Positions 43,862-52,418 of a stretch of 64,000 nucleotides of DNA are shown piece by piece (the first letter of the stretch is position 1; each line of letters opens with the position of its first letter). The notes under the pieces are model-generated. The model had not been told where the DNA came from, did not search any database, and was given only the letters and a program-made list of their open reading frames with translations. The position numbers and the translations under genes were made by a program. The stretch is taken from assembly GCA_024233135.1 (NCBI GenBank), contig JACKPZ010000002.1:124001-188000 (forward strand). Direction: 5' to 3'. The stretch comes from Akkermansiaceae bacterium. Lineage in GTDB: Bacteria; Verrucomicrobiota; Verrucomicrobiia; Verrucomicrobiales; Akkermansiaceae.

Positions 43862-45046
43862 TCAGAAATCCTGCTGCCAGGAGAAGACCAGCGCGTTGTG
43901 ACGCGCCTCGTATTTGCCATTGGCGGGAGCGGCGGCGCCGGTGGCGCCGGTGACCGTCCGGTTCGAGTAGCCGAACTGATAGCTCAGCATCCACGTCGCA
44001 AAATCCATCTTGCGTCCGAATCCGACGTTGAACCAGTGGCGGTCCGCATCGGAGACACCGGGGTTGAAATTGGCGTCCGGTTGGGCGTTCTCGTTGTAAT
44101 CATAACCGGCCGCGAACACATATCCGTTCTCGGTCATGTAGGAGGCTCCCAGTTCATAGATGAACGAGGACTTCCACTCGAAGGCCACGGGAATCTGGGT
44201 GGTGCCGGGAACGCTGTTGGTTTCCAGCGTCAGCGTGTCAAGGGCGTCCCAATCGAGCCACTCGATGTTGGCCTCGATGTTCCAGCCGGGAGCGGGGCGG
44301 TACGAGTAACCGAAGGCCGCGCGGGCGGGCGCCATGAAATCCATGTCGGCATTGCCATCATACCCCAGGCCGGGAATGTTTGTGGTCGTCTTCCCTTCGA
44401 GATCAAAAGTCGATTTCGTCGAATAGAGCAATCCGAAGGCGTGCTGCTCATGCGGCTGCCAGCGTGCGGAAAGCGTGCCGGAGACGCCGAATCCATCACC
44501 GTCGAAACCGAGATACGACCCCGGACCGCCGGGCGCTTGTTCCAGCGTGAGGTCCGCATAGTTGACCGAGATCGAAGCACCGATCGAAAGCTCGTCGGTC
44601 ACCTCCCAGGCGATCGCGGGCGTGGCGCTCAGGTAGGCGAGACGCGCCTCCGTGATCACCGATCCGAAATTAGTTCCCCTTCCCCAGTCGGAACCGAGTC
44701 CGAATGGCGTGTTGAGTCCGAAACCATAGGCCAACCGGTCGTTGATGGGGCTCACGTAGTAAAGGTGCGGAGCCATCTGGAGCTCATCCTTCACATCCGT
44801 TTCGACCCCGCCGACCCGGGCGCTGTTGCCGAGAACGATCGAATACACCCCGGCCTGCGCCTGGGCTTCCTCCAACTGGGTCATCCCCGCGGGATTGTAA
44901 AACACCGAGGCTGCGCTGTCCGCCGTGGCGACATAGGCGTTGCCCTTCGCGGTGGCGTAGGCGTCCTGGTTGGGAAGATAGTAGCCCGCCGCGCCCGCCA
45001 CCGAAGGAGCGAACGCCGTGATCATCATCAGTGCACCATGTTTCAT
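43862..45046 (-). CDS. FadL/OmpP1/TodX-type outer-membrane hydrophobic-compound channel
   Basis: The product has 394 residues with a signal peptide (MKHGALMMITAFAPSVAGA). The mature N-terminus GYYLPNQDAYATAKGNAYVATADSAASVFYNPAGMTQL is the FadL plug/hatch signature (see motif NPAGM). Alternating beta strands follow and the sequence ends in an aromatic-rich strand (ALVFSWQQDF), as outer-membrane barrels do. FadL proteins carry long-chain fatty acids and can also pass long-chain acyl signals across the outer membrane in some bacteria. It is the first gene of a three-gene operon with two SDRs, opposite the Phc-like system. Confidence 0.9.
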   Translation of the reverse strand: MKHGALMMITAFAPSVAGAAGYYLPNQDAYATAKGNAYVATADSAASVFYNPAGMTQLEEAQAQAGVYSIVLGNSARVGGVETDVKDELQMAPHLYYVSPINDRLAYGFGLNTPFGLGSDWGRGTNFGSVITEARLAYLSATPAIAWEVTDELSIGASISVNYADLTLEQAPGGPGSYLGFDGDGFGVSGTLSARWQPHEQHAFGLLYSTKSTFDLEGKTTTNIPGLGYDGNADMDFMAPARAAFGYSYRPAPGWNIEANIEWLDWDALDTLTLETNSVPGTTQIPVAFEWKSSFIYELGASYMTENGYVFAAGYDYNENAQPDANFNPGVSDADRHWFNVGFGRKMDFATWMLSYQFGYSNRTVTGATGAAAPANGKYEARHNALVFSWQQDF

Positions 45047-45220
45047 GCGAAAATGAGCGGGTCGTTCTCCCCGCTGGGGGTCGATTCAATTTCATTTTTT
45101 CAAATAATCAAGAAAATTCAATAAATCGACTCGATGCCGCCCAACCGTCGAATCCGGGCATCCCGGGGGTTGCATGGAAGGATGATGCTGGAGACGATGT
45201 CGCCGTTTCGAACCCATCCA
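45047..45220. promoter_or_regulatory. Divergent AT-rich promoter region, fadL-like / rhaB
   Basis: The 174-bp gap is markedly AT-rich at 45085-45127. Short inverted arms GTCGATT (45080-45086) and AATCGAC (45124-45130) flank it. It must hold the promoters of both genes and probably an operator, but I cannot assign individual -35/-10 boxes with confidence. Confidence 0.4.
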
Positions 45221-46702
45221 ATGAGCTATCAAACCTACCTTGCCGTGGATCTTGGCGCCGGAAGCGGACGCGTGATCGCCGCCCGCAGCGACGGAAATCG
45301 AATCGAACCGGAGGATGTCCATCGTTTCGCCAACCCGGGCACCGACCTGCCGGACGGATCGTTCTGGAATGTGATCGGACTCTATCGGGAAATCCTCGAG
45401 GGACTCCGCCTCGCGATCGCGAAGCACGGAGACACGGTCGTATCCATCGGCATCGACACCTGGGGCTGCGACCACGCGCTCATCGGCCCCGGCGGCGGTT
45501 TGCTCGGCATGCCGCACCAGTATCGGGATCCGCGTTTCGAAGGGATGGCGGACCGGATGCACGGCCTGATGCCGGAGACGGACATCTACGCCCGCACGGG
45601 CATCAAGACGAATTTCTACAACAGTTCGTTGCACCTTCTGGCGGAGGCGACCGGGAACAATCCGGCACTCGACGTGGCGACGGGGTTGCTATTCATTCCC
45701 GACCTGCTGGCCTACTGGCTCACCGGCCGACAGGCGGTGGAACGGACGATCGCCTCGACCTCGCAACTGCTTGATCCGAGGACGGGAGACTGGGCGTGGG
45801 AGGTGATCGACGCGCTGGGACTGCCGAGAAGAATCTTCGGTCCGGTCGTCCCACCGGGCACCCTGCTCGGCACCTTGCGCCCGGAAGTGGCGGCGCTCGT
45901 TGGCAAGGACGGCATTCCGGTGGTGGCGACCGCCTGCCATGACACGGCGTCCGCGGTCGCCGGCATTCCCATGAGCGGACCGGGCAGTCTTTGGTTGTCC
46001 TCCGGCACGTGGTCGATCATGGGAATTGAATCACCGGAGGCCATCACCACGGCGGAAGCGCTTGAGGCTGGCTTTTGCAACGAACTCGGCGTCGAGGGCA
46101 GCGTTCGTTTCCTCAAGAACATCTCGGGGCTCTGGCTGATCCAGGAGTGCAAACGCCAGTGGGACCTCGAGGGTTCGCCCATGAGCTACGCGGAACTCGC
46201 GACGGCCGCCGAGCAGGCTCCCGCCTTCTCGGCATTCATTGATCCGGACGATCCGGAGTTCGCCTCTCCGGGCGACATGCCGACGAAGATCCGCACATGG
46301 TGCCTCGAATCCGGCCAGGCCGTGCCCGAAAGCCCGGGCGAGGTGATGCGGGTGGTGACCGACTCGCTGGCACTGAAATACCGCAAGGTCTATCATCAAA
46401 TCCGCGCTCTCACGGGCCGGGATTTCGAGCGCCTGCACGCCGGCGGCGGCGGCATCCAGAATGAAGCTCTTTGCCAGGCAACGGCGAGCGCTCTCGGCAT
46501 CGAGGTCACCGCCGGTCCGGTGGAAGCGACTTCATGCGGCAACATCATCACCCAGATGGTGGCCACAGGTGCCTTGCCGGACATCACCGCCGGCCGCGAG
46601 TTGATCCGCGCTTCGTTCGAATTCCGCAGCTATCAGCCGAAGGACGCCAAGGCGTGGGAGGTCGCCGCGGATCGCTTTGAATCGCTCGTCGCTGCCGGAT
46701 GA
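45221..46702 (+). CDS. rhaB: Rhamnulokinase
   Basis: This FGGY-family sugar kinase phosphorylates L-rhamnulose. In 493 residues the N-terminal ATP-binding strand is YLAVDLGAGSGRV. There are GIDTWGCDHALI, ASTSQLLDPRTGDWAWEV and the ATPase-fold motif SLWLSSGTWSIMGIE. Near the end, RLHAGGGGIQNEALCQATASALG is the FGGY signature region. The start at 45221 gives the usual N-terminus. No rhaA, rhaD or rhaM lies here, so rhamnose catabolism genes are elsewhere, although a rhamnogalacturonan esterase-like gene sits 5 kb away. Confidence 0.92.
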   Translation: MSYQTYLAVDLGAGSGRVIAARSDGNRIEPEDVHRFANPGTDLPDGSFWNVIGLYREILEGLRLAIAKHGDTVVSIGIDTWGCDHALIGPGGGLLGMPHQYRDPRFEGMADRMHGLMPETDIYARTGIKTNFYNSSLHLLAEATGNNPALDVATGLLFIPDLLAYWLTGRQAVERTIASTSQLLDPRTGDWAWEVIDALGLPRRIFGPVVPPGTLLGTLRPEVAALVGKDGIPVVATACHDTASAVAGIPMSGPGSLWLSSGTWSIMGIESPEAITTAEALEAGFCNELGVEGSVRFLKNISGLWLIQECKRQWDLEGSPMSYAELATAAEQAPAFSAFIDPDDPEFASPGDMPTKIRTWCLESGQAVPESPGEVMRVVTDSLALKYRKVYHQIRALTGRDFERLHAGGGGIQNEALCQATASALGIEVTAGPVEATSCGNIITQMVATGALPDITAGRELIRASFEFRSYQPKDAKAWEVAADRFESLVAAG

Positions 46703-46713
46703 AACAAAATAAA

Positions 46714-46736
46714 CGGCCCCGCGAGCTGCGGGGCCG
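46714..46736 (-). terminator. Terminator hairpin for dnaN (may also serve rhaB)
   Basis: The 9-bp stem CGGCCCCGC (46714-46722) pairs with GCGGGGCCG (46728-46736). Read on the minus strand it is followed by a T-rich run (TTTATTTTGTTTC), which fits termination of dnaN transcription. In the plus direction it lacks a T-tract. Confidence 0.75.
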
Positions 46737-46769
46737 GCTGGAAAAGCGCTTGTTGGCGTTCGCCCGGAA

Positions 46770-47867
46770 TCAACCGGACACGCGCATCGGCATCAGCACG
46801 TAGAGGAAGTTGCCGTCGATGCGAACGACCCCCGGGCTCATCTCGTCGATCAGATCGAGATAGACCGTGTCGGTGTCGAGCGCGCGCAGCGGCGCCTGGA
46901 GGAACTCGGGGTTGAAGGCGATCTGCATCGGCGTGCCTTCGTAGACGACATCCATCGACTCCTGCGCCTCACCGACATCCGGAGAGTTCGCGGTGACCTC
47001 GATGCGGTTTTCGCTGAAGACGAGTTTCACCGAGTTCGACTTGTCGGAGGAAAGCAGGGAAACACGACGGACGGTTTCCAACAGTGCCTCGCGTGAGATC
47101 ACCACGCGCTCGTTGCTGTCTCCCGGAATCACCTGGCGGTAATTCGGATAGTTGCCCTCGATGAGCTTGCTGCAGAGCAGGCTGTCACCAACGGAGAAGG
47201 AAATCTGGCTGTCACTGAGGCGGACGATCACCTCGCCGGAGTCACCCAGCAGGCGCTGGAGTTCCTGCACCGCCTTGGTCGGGATGATGACATCGGTTTC
47301 GTGCGACGCGGGAAACTCGAGATCCGAATCGGCCATCGCGAGACGCCGTCCGTCGGTGGCGACAAGGGTCATCTTGCCGTCGCGAAACGAGGTGAAGATC
47401 CCGTTGAGGACGTAACGCGTCTCGTCGGTGGAAATCGCATAGGACGTCTTGCGGAGGCCGTCACGCAGATCGGTCTGCGGGATTTTGAATTCCTTGGCTC
47501 CCGAGAAATCCGGCAGCGGCGGGAACTCGGCCTCACCGAGACCGATGATCTTGAAGAACGACGGACCACTGCGGATCGATGCGTGGTTCTTGGCATCCAC
47601 CGTCACCTCGACCTCGCTGGCCGGAAGCTCGCGGACGATGCTGACGAGGCGCTTGGCGGGAAGGGTCGTCGCCCCTTCCTTTTCGATCTGCGCCTCGACC
47701 GAGCCGGTGATTCCCACGTCAAGGTCCGTCGTGGTGAATTGGATGCGGCCGTCCTTGGCCACCAGGAGAACGTTCGAGAGGATGGGGAGAGTGGTCCTCG
47801 TGCTGACCACGTGCTGGACTTTCTGCAAGCCATCGACAAACGCCTCCTTCGAGATACGAAACTTCAT
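46770..47867 (-). CDS. dnaN: DNA polymerase III beta sliding clamp
   Basis: The 365-residue processivity clamp is made of three similar domains. Seen are MKFRISKEAFVDGLQKVQHVV at the N-terminus, RTTLPILSNVLLVAK, TTDLDVGITG, VATDGRRLAMAD (a strongly conserved beta-clamp motif), NYPNYRQVIPGD, and the C-terminal LDLIDEMSPGVVRIDG..LYVLMPMRV. The start at 47867 matches the universal MKF opening; a longer frame to 47918 is rejected. It follows dnaA by 103 bp on the same strand. Confidence 0.97.
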   Translation of the reverse strand: MKFRISKEAFVDGLQKVQHVVSTRTTLPILSNVLLVAKDGRIQFTTTDLDVGITGSVEAQIEKEGATTLPAKRLVSIVRELPASEVEVTVDAKNHASIRSGPSFFKIIGLGEAEFPPLPDFSGAKEFKIPQTDLRDGLRKTSYAISTDETRYVLNGIFTSFRDGKMTLVATDGRRLAMADSDLEFPASHETDVIIPTKAVQELQRLLGDSGEVIVRLSDSQISFSVGDSLLCSKLIEGNYPNYRQVIPGDSNERVVISREALLETVRRVSLLSSDKSNSVKLVFSENRIEVTANSPDVGEAQESMDVVYEGTPMQIAFNPEFLQAPLRALDTDTVYLDLIDEMSPGVVRIDGNFLYVLMPMRVSG

Positions 47868-47930
47868 GTATAGAAACCCGGGTGGTTGGTTGCGGAGCAG
47901 TTTCCGCTTTCGCCGCACCTTGGCAAGCCT

Positions 47931-47948
47931 TCTGTGAATTTCTGTGAA
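47931..47948. repeat. Direct repeat TCTGTGAA spaced one helical turn, between dnaA and dnaN
   Basis: TCTGTGAA occurs at 47931-47938 and again at 47941-47948, 10 bp apart, about 65-80 bp upstream of dnaN. Read on the minus strand they contain TTCACA, and one (TTCTTCACA) is one mismatch from the DnaA-box consensus TTWTNCACA. They may be DnaA or regulator sites for dnaN. Confidence 0.35.
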
Positions 47949-47970
47949 GAATCCCCGTGACGGCTGGCGA

Positions 47971-49419
47971 TCAACGCCTGAGCTGCGCTTCCAGATGGGC
48001 GATGACCTCCTTCAAACCGGGCTCCACCCCCACCCGGTCACAGACTTTCTTGCAGGCGTGAATGACCGTTCCGTGGTCGCGCCCGCCGAAGGCCTCCCCG
48101 ATTTCCATCAGCGAGCCCTTGGTCAGATTGCGGCTCAAGTACATCGCGATCTGACGAGGAAACGCGATGCTGGCCGGACGCCGGCGGCTGGTCATGTCCG
48201 CAAGGCGGACATCGAAGTGTTCGGCGACCGCGCGCTGGATCGCATCGATGCTCACCTGGCGGCTGGTCTCCTCCCGCAGGAGATCGCGCAGCAGGTGCTC
48301 GACCTTCTCGACGGTGACGCTTTCACCCGCCAGCGACGCGAAGGTGGCGACACGCATCAGGGCGCCTTCGAGGCGGCGCACATTGGTGCGGATCTTCTCG
48401 GCGAGAAACTGGAGGACGGACTCGTCGACCTTGACCTTCCAGTCGAGCGACTTCTTGCGGAGGATCGCGAGACGGGTCTCCATCTGTGGCGCCTGCAGCT
48501 CGACGGTCAGGCCGCACTCGAAACGTGACACGAGGCGGGGCTCGAGGTTCTTGATCTCGCAGGCCGGGCGGTCGCAGGTGAGCACCACCTGGTTCTGGCC
48601 ATCGAGCAGCGTGTTGAAGGTGTGGAAGAACTCTTCCTGGGAACGGTCCTTGCCGGCGAGGAACTGCACGTCGTCGATGAGCAGGACATCGCTGCTGCGG
48701 TAGCGACGGCGGAACTTGTCGAGATCCCCCTTCCGCACCGCATCGATGAACTCGTTGGTGAACTTCTCGCAGGTCAGATAGATCACCCGCGAGCCCGGCG
48801 CGCCGCGCAGGAGCTGGTGGCCGATCGACTGCATGAGGTGGGTCTTGCCGAGCCCGGGACCGCCGTGGATGAAGAGCGGATTGTATCCGATGCCCGTCTT
48901 GTGCGCGACCGCCTCGCAAGCGGCGTGGGCGAACTGGCTGTTGGCACCCACGACGAAACTTTCGAACGTATAGGCCGGGTTCAATCCGGCACCCTTGATG
49001 CGGCGGGACACCACCGACTCGTCCACCTTCACCGAACCACGGACCGGTTGCCGCGTGGCTTCGAAAACATCGTCCGCCGGCCCTGGATCCGCCGCTGCCG
49101 GGCGCACGCCGTCGGACGAAACCACCACGCGCACCTCGCGCACCTCGTCGATGCAATTGCCGAGCGCGCTGGTGAGCTCCGGCATGTAGTTCGTCTCGAT
49201 CCACACCTGATGGATCTCCCCCGGCACCGAGACAGTTGCGACACCGTTCTCCAAGCCCATCCACGCCGCGGAACGGAACCACCGTTGGCAGGCGTCCTCG
49301 CCGACGAGCGTCTTCAGTTCCGCACTCACCTCCATCCACTTCGCATCTCCGTCGTCCGCGGAACCACCCCGGTCACACTCCTCATTGTTCGCTGCAACAT
49401 CCAAATCCACCTGGTTCAT
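47971..49419 (-). CDS. dnaA: Chromosomal replication initiator DnaA
   Basis: The 482-residue AAA+ initiator binds DnaA boxes and opens the origin. Domain I spans about 25-100 and a variable linker follows. The AAA+ domain starts at about 150 with TFESFVVG. Walker A is GGPGLGKT (186-193), Walker B is VLLIDDVQFLAGKD, and sensor motifs include RRLEGALMR. The C-terminal DNA-binding domain ends with the signature GGRDHGTVIHACKKV, where most bacteria have GGRDHST. It starts at the ATG at 49419 and precedes dnaN, the classic origin-proximal order. Confidence 0.97.
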   Translation of the reverse strand: MNQVDLDVAANNEECDRGGSADDGDAKWMEVSAELKTLVGEDACQRWFRSAAWMGLENGVATVSVPGEIHQVWIETNYMPELTSALGNCIDEVREVRVVVSSDGVRPAAADPGPADDVFEATRQPVRGSVKVDESVVSRRIKGAGLNPAYTFESFVVGANSQFAHAACEAVAHKTGIGYNPLFIHGGPGLGKTHLMQSIGHQLLRGAPGSRVIYLTCEKFTNEFIDAVRKGDLDKFRRRYRSSDVLLIDDVQFLAGKDRSQEEFFHTFNTLLDGQNQVVLTCDRPACEIKNLEPRLVSRFECGLTVELQAPQMETRLAILRKKSLDWKVKVDESVLQFLAEKIRTNVRRLEGALMRVATFASLAGESVTVEKVEHLLRDLLREETSRQVSIDAIQRAVAEHFDVRLADMTSRRRPASIAFPRQIAMYLSRNLTKGSLMEIGEAFGGRDHGTVIHACKKVCDRVGVEPGLKEVIAHLEAQLRR

Positions 49420-49816
49420 TTTCTAAAAAATATTCGAAGGGCTTTCGCTTGCTCCGGCAGGCCGCCGCGGCCGTGCTCGAAGCGGGGTGATTGTGAGGAG
49501 AACCCGAAAGCCTTTGGGACATCTTTTTGCCGCCATCTAACAGTCCCGCCTTACGTCCCCCTTCCCACAAAGGTTCCACGGCGCGGATTTTTTTACACTT
49601 GACCCTCCGGACCCTTCAACTTTCCGAAACTTCAACAGCGACGCAGCACCCAACAACCACCTAAGCCTTTAACTTCCAACAATTTGCAATGTGACAGATT
49701 TTTCACAAAACATTGGCACGAACGTCCGGACGTCGTGCAAAGTTCGCCCGATCCCCAACTGATTTCGTGACTTCTTGGAAATCAGCAGTCCGCCGCGCGA
49801 GGGAGCCCGGAGAGGC
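49420..49816. other. Candidate replication-origin region upstream of dnaA
   Basis: This 397-bp gap holds no open frame I believe in. It is more AT-rich than its surroundings (for example TTCTAAAAAATATTCG just upstream of dnaA at 49421-49436, and T-runs near 49588). It contains one good DnaA-box match and several weaker CACA-type sites. The dnaA promoter must also lie here. Confidence 0.45.
49699..49707 (+). promoter_or_regulatory. DnaA-box-like site
   Basis: TTTTTCACA matches the relaxed box TTWTNCACA at all defined positions. It is the only full match I found in the dnaA upstream gap. Confidence 0.45.
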
Positions 49817-51391
49817 TCATTTCCGCCCGGTCGGGAGGCAGGCTCCGGCGAAGGTGATGACGGCGTTGACCGGGTAGAACCAGGCGAAGGTCGCGGTCGG
49901 CCGATGGGCCGCGAGAAAGTCGGCGATGGCATCGAGCGAACACGCGCGCAGCGCTTGTTCCAGCTCGGGACGGATCCACGCGACGAGGGCGATGGAGACC
50001 GCGACACCGGCGTAGAGACCGGGGCGGTTGCGGGCGAAGGGGACGATGGCGGCGAGCAGCACGCCCAACAGCGGACCGTAGGTGTATGCAACCATGCCGA
50101 ACGCGAGGTCGATGAGGTTCTTGTTGTCGTTGGACGCGTAGGCACCGGCGAGCAGGACGGCGAAGGCGGAGAGCAGCACGCCCCAGATGGCCACGGCGAT
50201 ACGCGACCTCCGCACCATCGCAGGACCATCCCCTTCCCGCTCGAGTTTCTCGCGGCCGTAGATGGCAGAGAGAGAAGTTTGTGAAAGGGCGGCGAGCACT
50301 GAATCGAGACTGGAGATGGCCGCCGCGAAGGCGCCGGCGAGGATGAGCCCGGTGAGGCCCGGTGGAAGCACCGTGGTGATCCAGACGGGAAATACGTAGT
50401 TCGAGTTTTCCGCGAACAAGGCGGCTTCATCCGGCGTCAGCCCCTTCACATGATACCATGCGAAGAGTCCGGAACCGACGGCGAGCATCAGCAGCGTGGT
50501 CAGCAGTGAGACGCTGCTCCAGATGACCGCCTTGCGCGCTTCGCCCGGTGTCCCGCAGCAGAAGATCCGCTGGGCGTTGAGCTGATCGGTACCGAACGCG
50601 GCGAGGTTCTGGAACGGCATCGCGAGCACGCCGACCCAGAAGGTGTAGTGAAGCGTCGGATTGTCCCATGGCAGGGTGAAATCGAGGATCCGCATCTTGT
50701 CCACGATGTTCCCGTCGGGATCGACCGCATTGCGGTTGATCCCGGTGATGGTGTCCCAACCGAGATGTCCGGTGAGCCAGCCGAGCGCGAGAAGACCGCC
50801 GAAGATGAAGACGCCGAACTGGATGACGTCCGTCCAGATGACGGTGCGCATTCCACCCATCAAGGTCCAGGCGACGGCGAAAATACCGATCAACACGATG
50901 CAGACCTCGGTGGATAGCCCGGTGACGGTCTGCAGGATCAAGGCGGTGACCAACACCCGCACGCTCTGGCCGAGGATGGCGCCAAGGGAGAACAAACCGG
51001 TCACGAGTTTCCGCACTCCTTCGCCGAGCCGGGACCCCATGTAGTCGTAGGGGCTGTAGATTTCCTCCTTGTAGTAGAGAGGCACCAGCCACCAACCGAC
51101 AATGACGCGGGCAATGATCGAGCCGATGCCCCATTGCAGGTAGGTCCAGTCGCCTTGGATCGCGAACACGCCGCCGGGCACGCCGATGAAGGTGAGCGCG
51201 CTGATCTCCGTGGCGATCATCGAGCCGGACACCGCCCACCACGGCAGCGAGCGGCCGCCGAGGAAGAACTCGCGGATCGTCGCGTTGTGTCCACTCAGGG
51301 CGTGGCCGATCCACGTCGTGAGCCCCATGTAGACGGCGATGACCGCCCAATCCCAGAGCGTGAAGTGGGTTTGGATGGCGGCGAGAAACAT
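49817..51391 (-). CDS. Sodium:solute symporter (SSS family)
   Basis: The 524-residue protein has about 13 hydrophobic helices and no signal peptide. Family motifs are the N-terminal REFFLGGRSLPWWAVSGSMIATEISALTFIGVPGGVF, GWWLVPLYYKEEIYSPYDYMGSRLG and ILAGAFAAAISSLDSVLAALSQTSL (the SSS core helix with Ser pairs that coordinate sodium), with a NLIDLAFGMVAYTYGPLLGVLL end. The substrate is unknown; related verrucomicrobial proteins may import sugars or sialic-type acids. It is divergent from the SGNH-hydrolase gene, which could supply its substrate. Confidence 0.88.
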   Translation of the reverse strand: MFLAAIQTHFTLWDWAVIAVYMGLTTWIGHALSGHNATIREFFLGGRSLPWWAVSGSMIATEISALTFIGVPGGVFAIQGDWTYLQWGIGSIIARVIVGWWLVPLYYKEEIYSPYDYMGSRLGEGVRKLVTGLFSLGAILGQSVRVLVTALILQTVTGLSTEVCIVLIGIFAVAWTLMGGMRTVIWTDVIQFGVFIFGGLLALGWLTGHLGWDTITGINRNAVDPDGNIVDKMRILDFTLPWDNPTLHYTFWVGVLAMPFQNLAAFGTDQLNAQRIFCCGTPGEARKAVIWSSVSLLTTLLMLAVGSGLFAWYHVKGLTPDEAALFAENSNYVFPVWITTVLPPGLTGLILAGAFAAAISSLDSVLAALSQTSLSAIYGREKLEREGDGPAMVRRSRIAVAIWGVLLSAFAVLLAGAYASNDNKNLIDLAFGMVAYTYGPLLGVLLAAIVPFARNRPGLYAGVAVSIALVAWIRPELEQALRACSLDAIADFLAAHRPTATFAWFYPVNAVITFAGACLPTGRK

Positions 51392-51502
51392 GCGGCGCAA
51401 GCTATCGGACGCGTGCACCGATCCAAGCGCCAAGTTTCCCGCAGGCGGCGCCACCCGATCGGAGGATGGACAGCGGCAGCCGTACGGGGCGACAGTCCGG
51501 CC

Positions 51503-52363
51503 ATGTTCCGCCGACTGAAATCCCGCCGTTGGTTTCTCGCCGCGGCCGCCTGCCTCATCCTGCCGTCGATCTCCGCCGCCGCGGAAGACGAACGGCCCAT
51601 CGTGGATGACCGGGGCGCCCGCGAGGGCAAGGCATCGGACTCGCTGCCGACCTTGTGGATCGCCGGTGACTCGACGGTGAAGTGCAACTCGCCGATGCGC
51701 GGTTGGGGCCAGGAGATCGGGCGCTTTTTCGATCCGGCGAAAATCAATGTCGTGAACCGTGCGATCGGCGGCCGGTCGTCGCGCACGTTTTTCACGGAAG
51801 GACGATGGCAGGAAATCGAGGACGCGTTGAAACCCGGGGACTTCGTGATCATCCAGTTCGGCCACAACGACGTGGGCCCCACCGACGGGCGCAGCAAGTT
51901 CCGTGGATCGGTGAAGGGCATCGGTGAGGAAACCGAGACCGTCGAAAAGCCCGACGGCAGCACCGAGGTGGTGCACAGCTACGGTTGGTATCTGCGGGAG
52001 ATGGCCCGCGGCGCGCGGGAGAAGAAAGCGAAGGTTTTTCTCTGCTCGCCCATTCCCCACAAGCGCTTCGACCGCAACGGGGAGTTCCAGGCCGATTGGG
52101 ATGGCTGGCGGGAATGGGTGAAGGAGTGTGCGAAGAAGGAACGCGCGGCGTTTGTCGATCTCGCCGACCTCATCGGCCGCGAGTACGCCGACCTCGGGCA
52201 AGAGAAGGTGGAGAAATTCTTCGCGGACAAAGGGACGCACACCAGCCCCGAAGGCGCGCTGTTCAATGCGGAGCGTGTCGTCGCCGGTCTGCGCGGCGTG
52301 CCGACCGCCCCGCTGGACCGTTTCCTCAGTGACGATGGGCGCGACATCCGCAAGGAACGGTAG
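51503..52363 (+). CDS. Exported SGNH/GDSL esterase, rhamnogalacturonan-acetylesterase-like
   Basis: This protein has 286 residues with a signal peptide (RWFLAAAACLILPSISAAA). SGNH-hydrolase blocks are IAGDSTVKCNS (block I, with nucleophile Ser in GDST), VNRAIGGRSSRTF (block II Gly), IIQFGHNDVGPTD (block III Asn) and GTHTSPEGALFNA (block V, DxxH-type with catalytic His). The KCNSPMRGWGQE and GRSSRTFFTEG phrases are typical of rhamnogalacturonan acetylesterases, which remove acetyl groups from pectin. The start at 51503 follows the divergent symporter start. Confidence 0.85.
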   Translation: MFRRLKSRRWFLAAAACLILPSISAAAEDERPIVDDRGAREGKASDSLPTLWIAGDSTVKCNSPMRGWGQEIGRFFDPAKINVVNRAIGGRSSRTFFTEGRWQEIEDALKPGDFVIIQFGHNDVGPTDGRSKFRGSVKGIGEETETVEKPDGSTEVVHSYGWYLREMARGAREKKAKVFLCSPIPHKRFDRNGEFQADWDGWREWVKECAKKERAAFVDLADLIGREYADLGQEKVEKFFADKGTHTSPEGALFNAERVVAGLRGVPTAPLDRFLSDDGRDIRKER

Positions 52364-52418
52364 ACACCGCCAACTTCGCGACAAATTCCGGAACGGCGCG
52401 CGTATCTGAGCGCCGTTC

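Noticed and set aside
49441..49600. Extra DnaA boxes in the dnaA upstream gap
   Set aside because: Sites such as TCTGTCACA-like and CTTCCCACA have two mismatches; only 49699-49707 fits fully.
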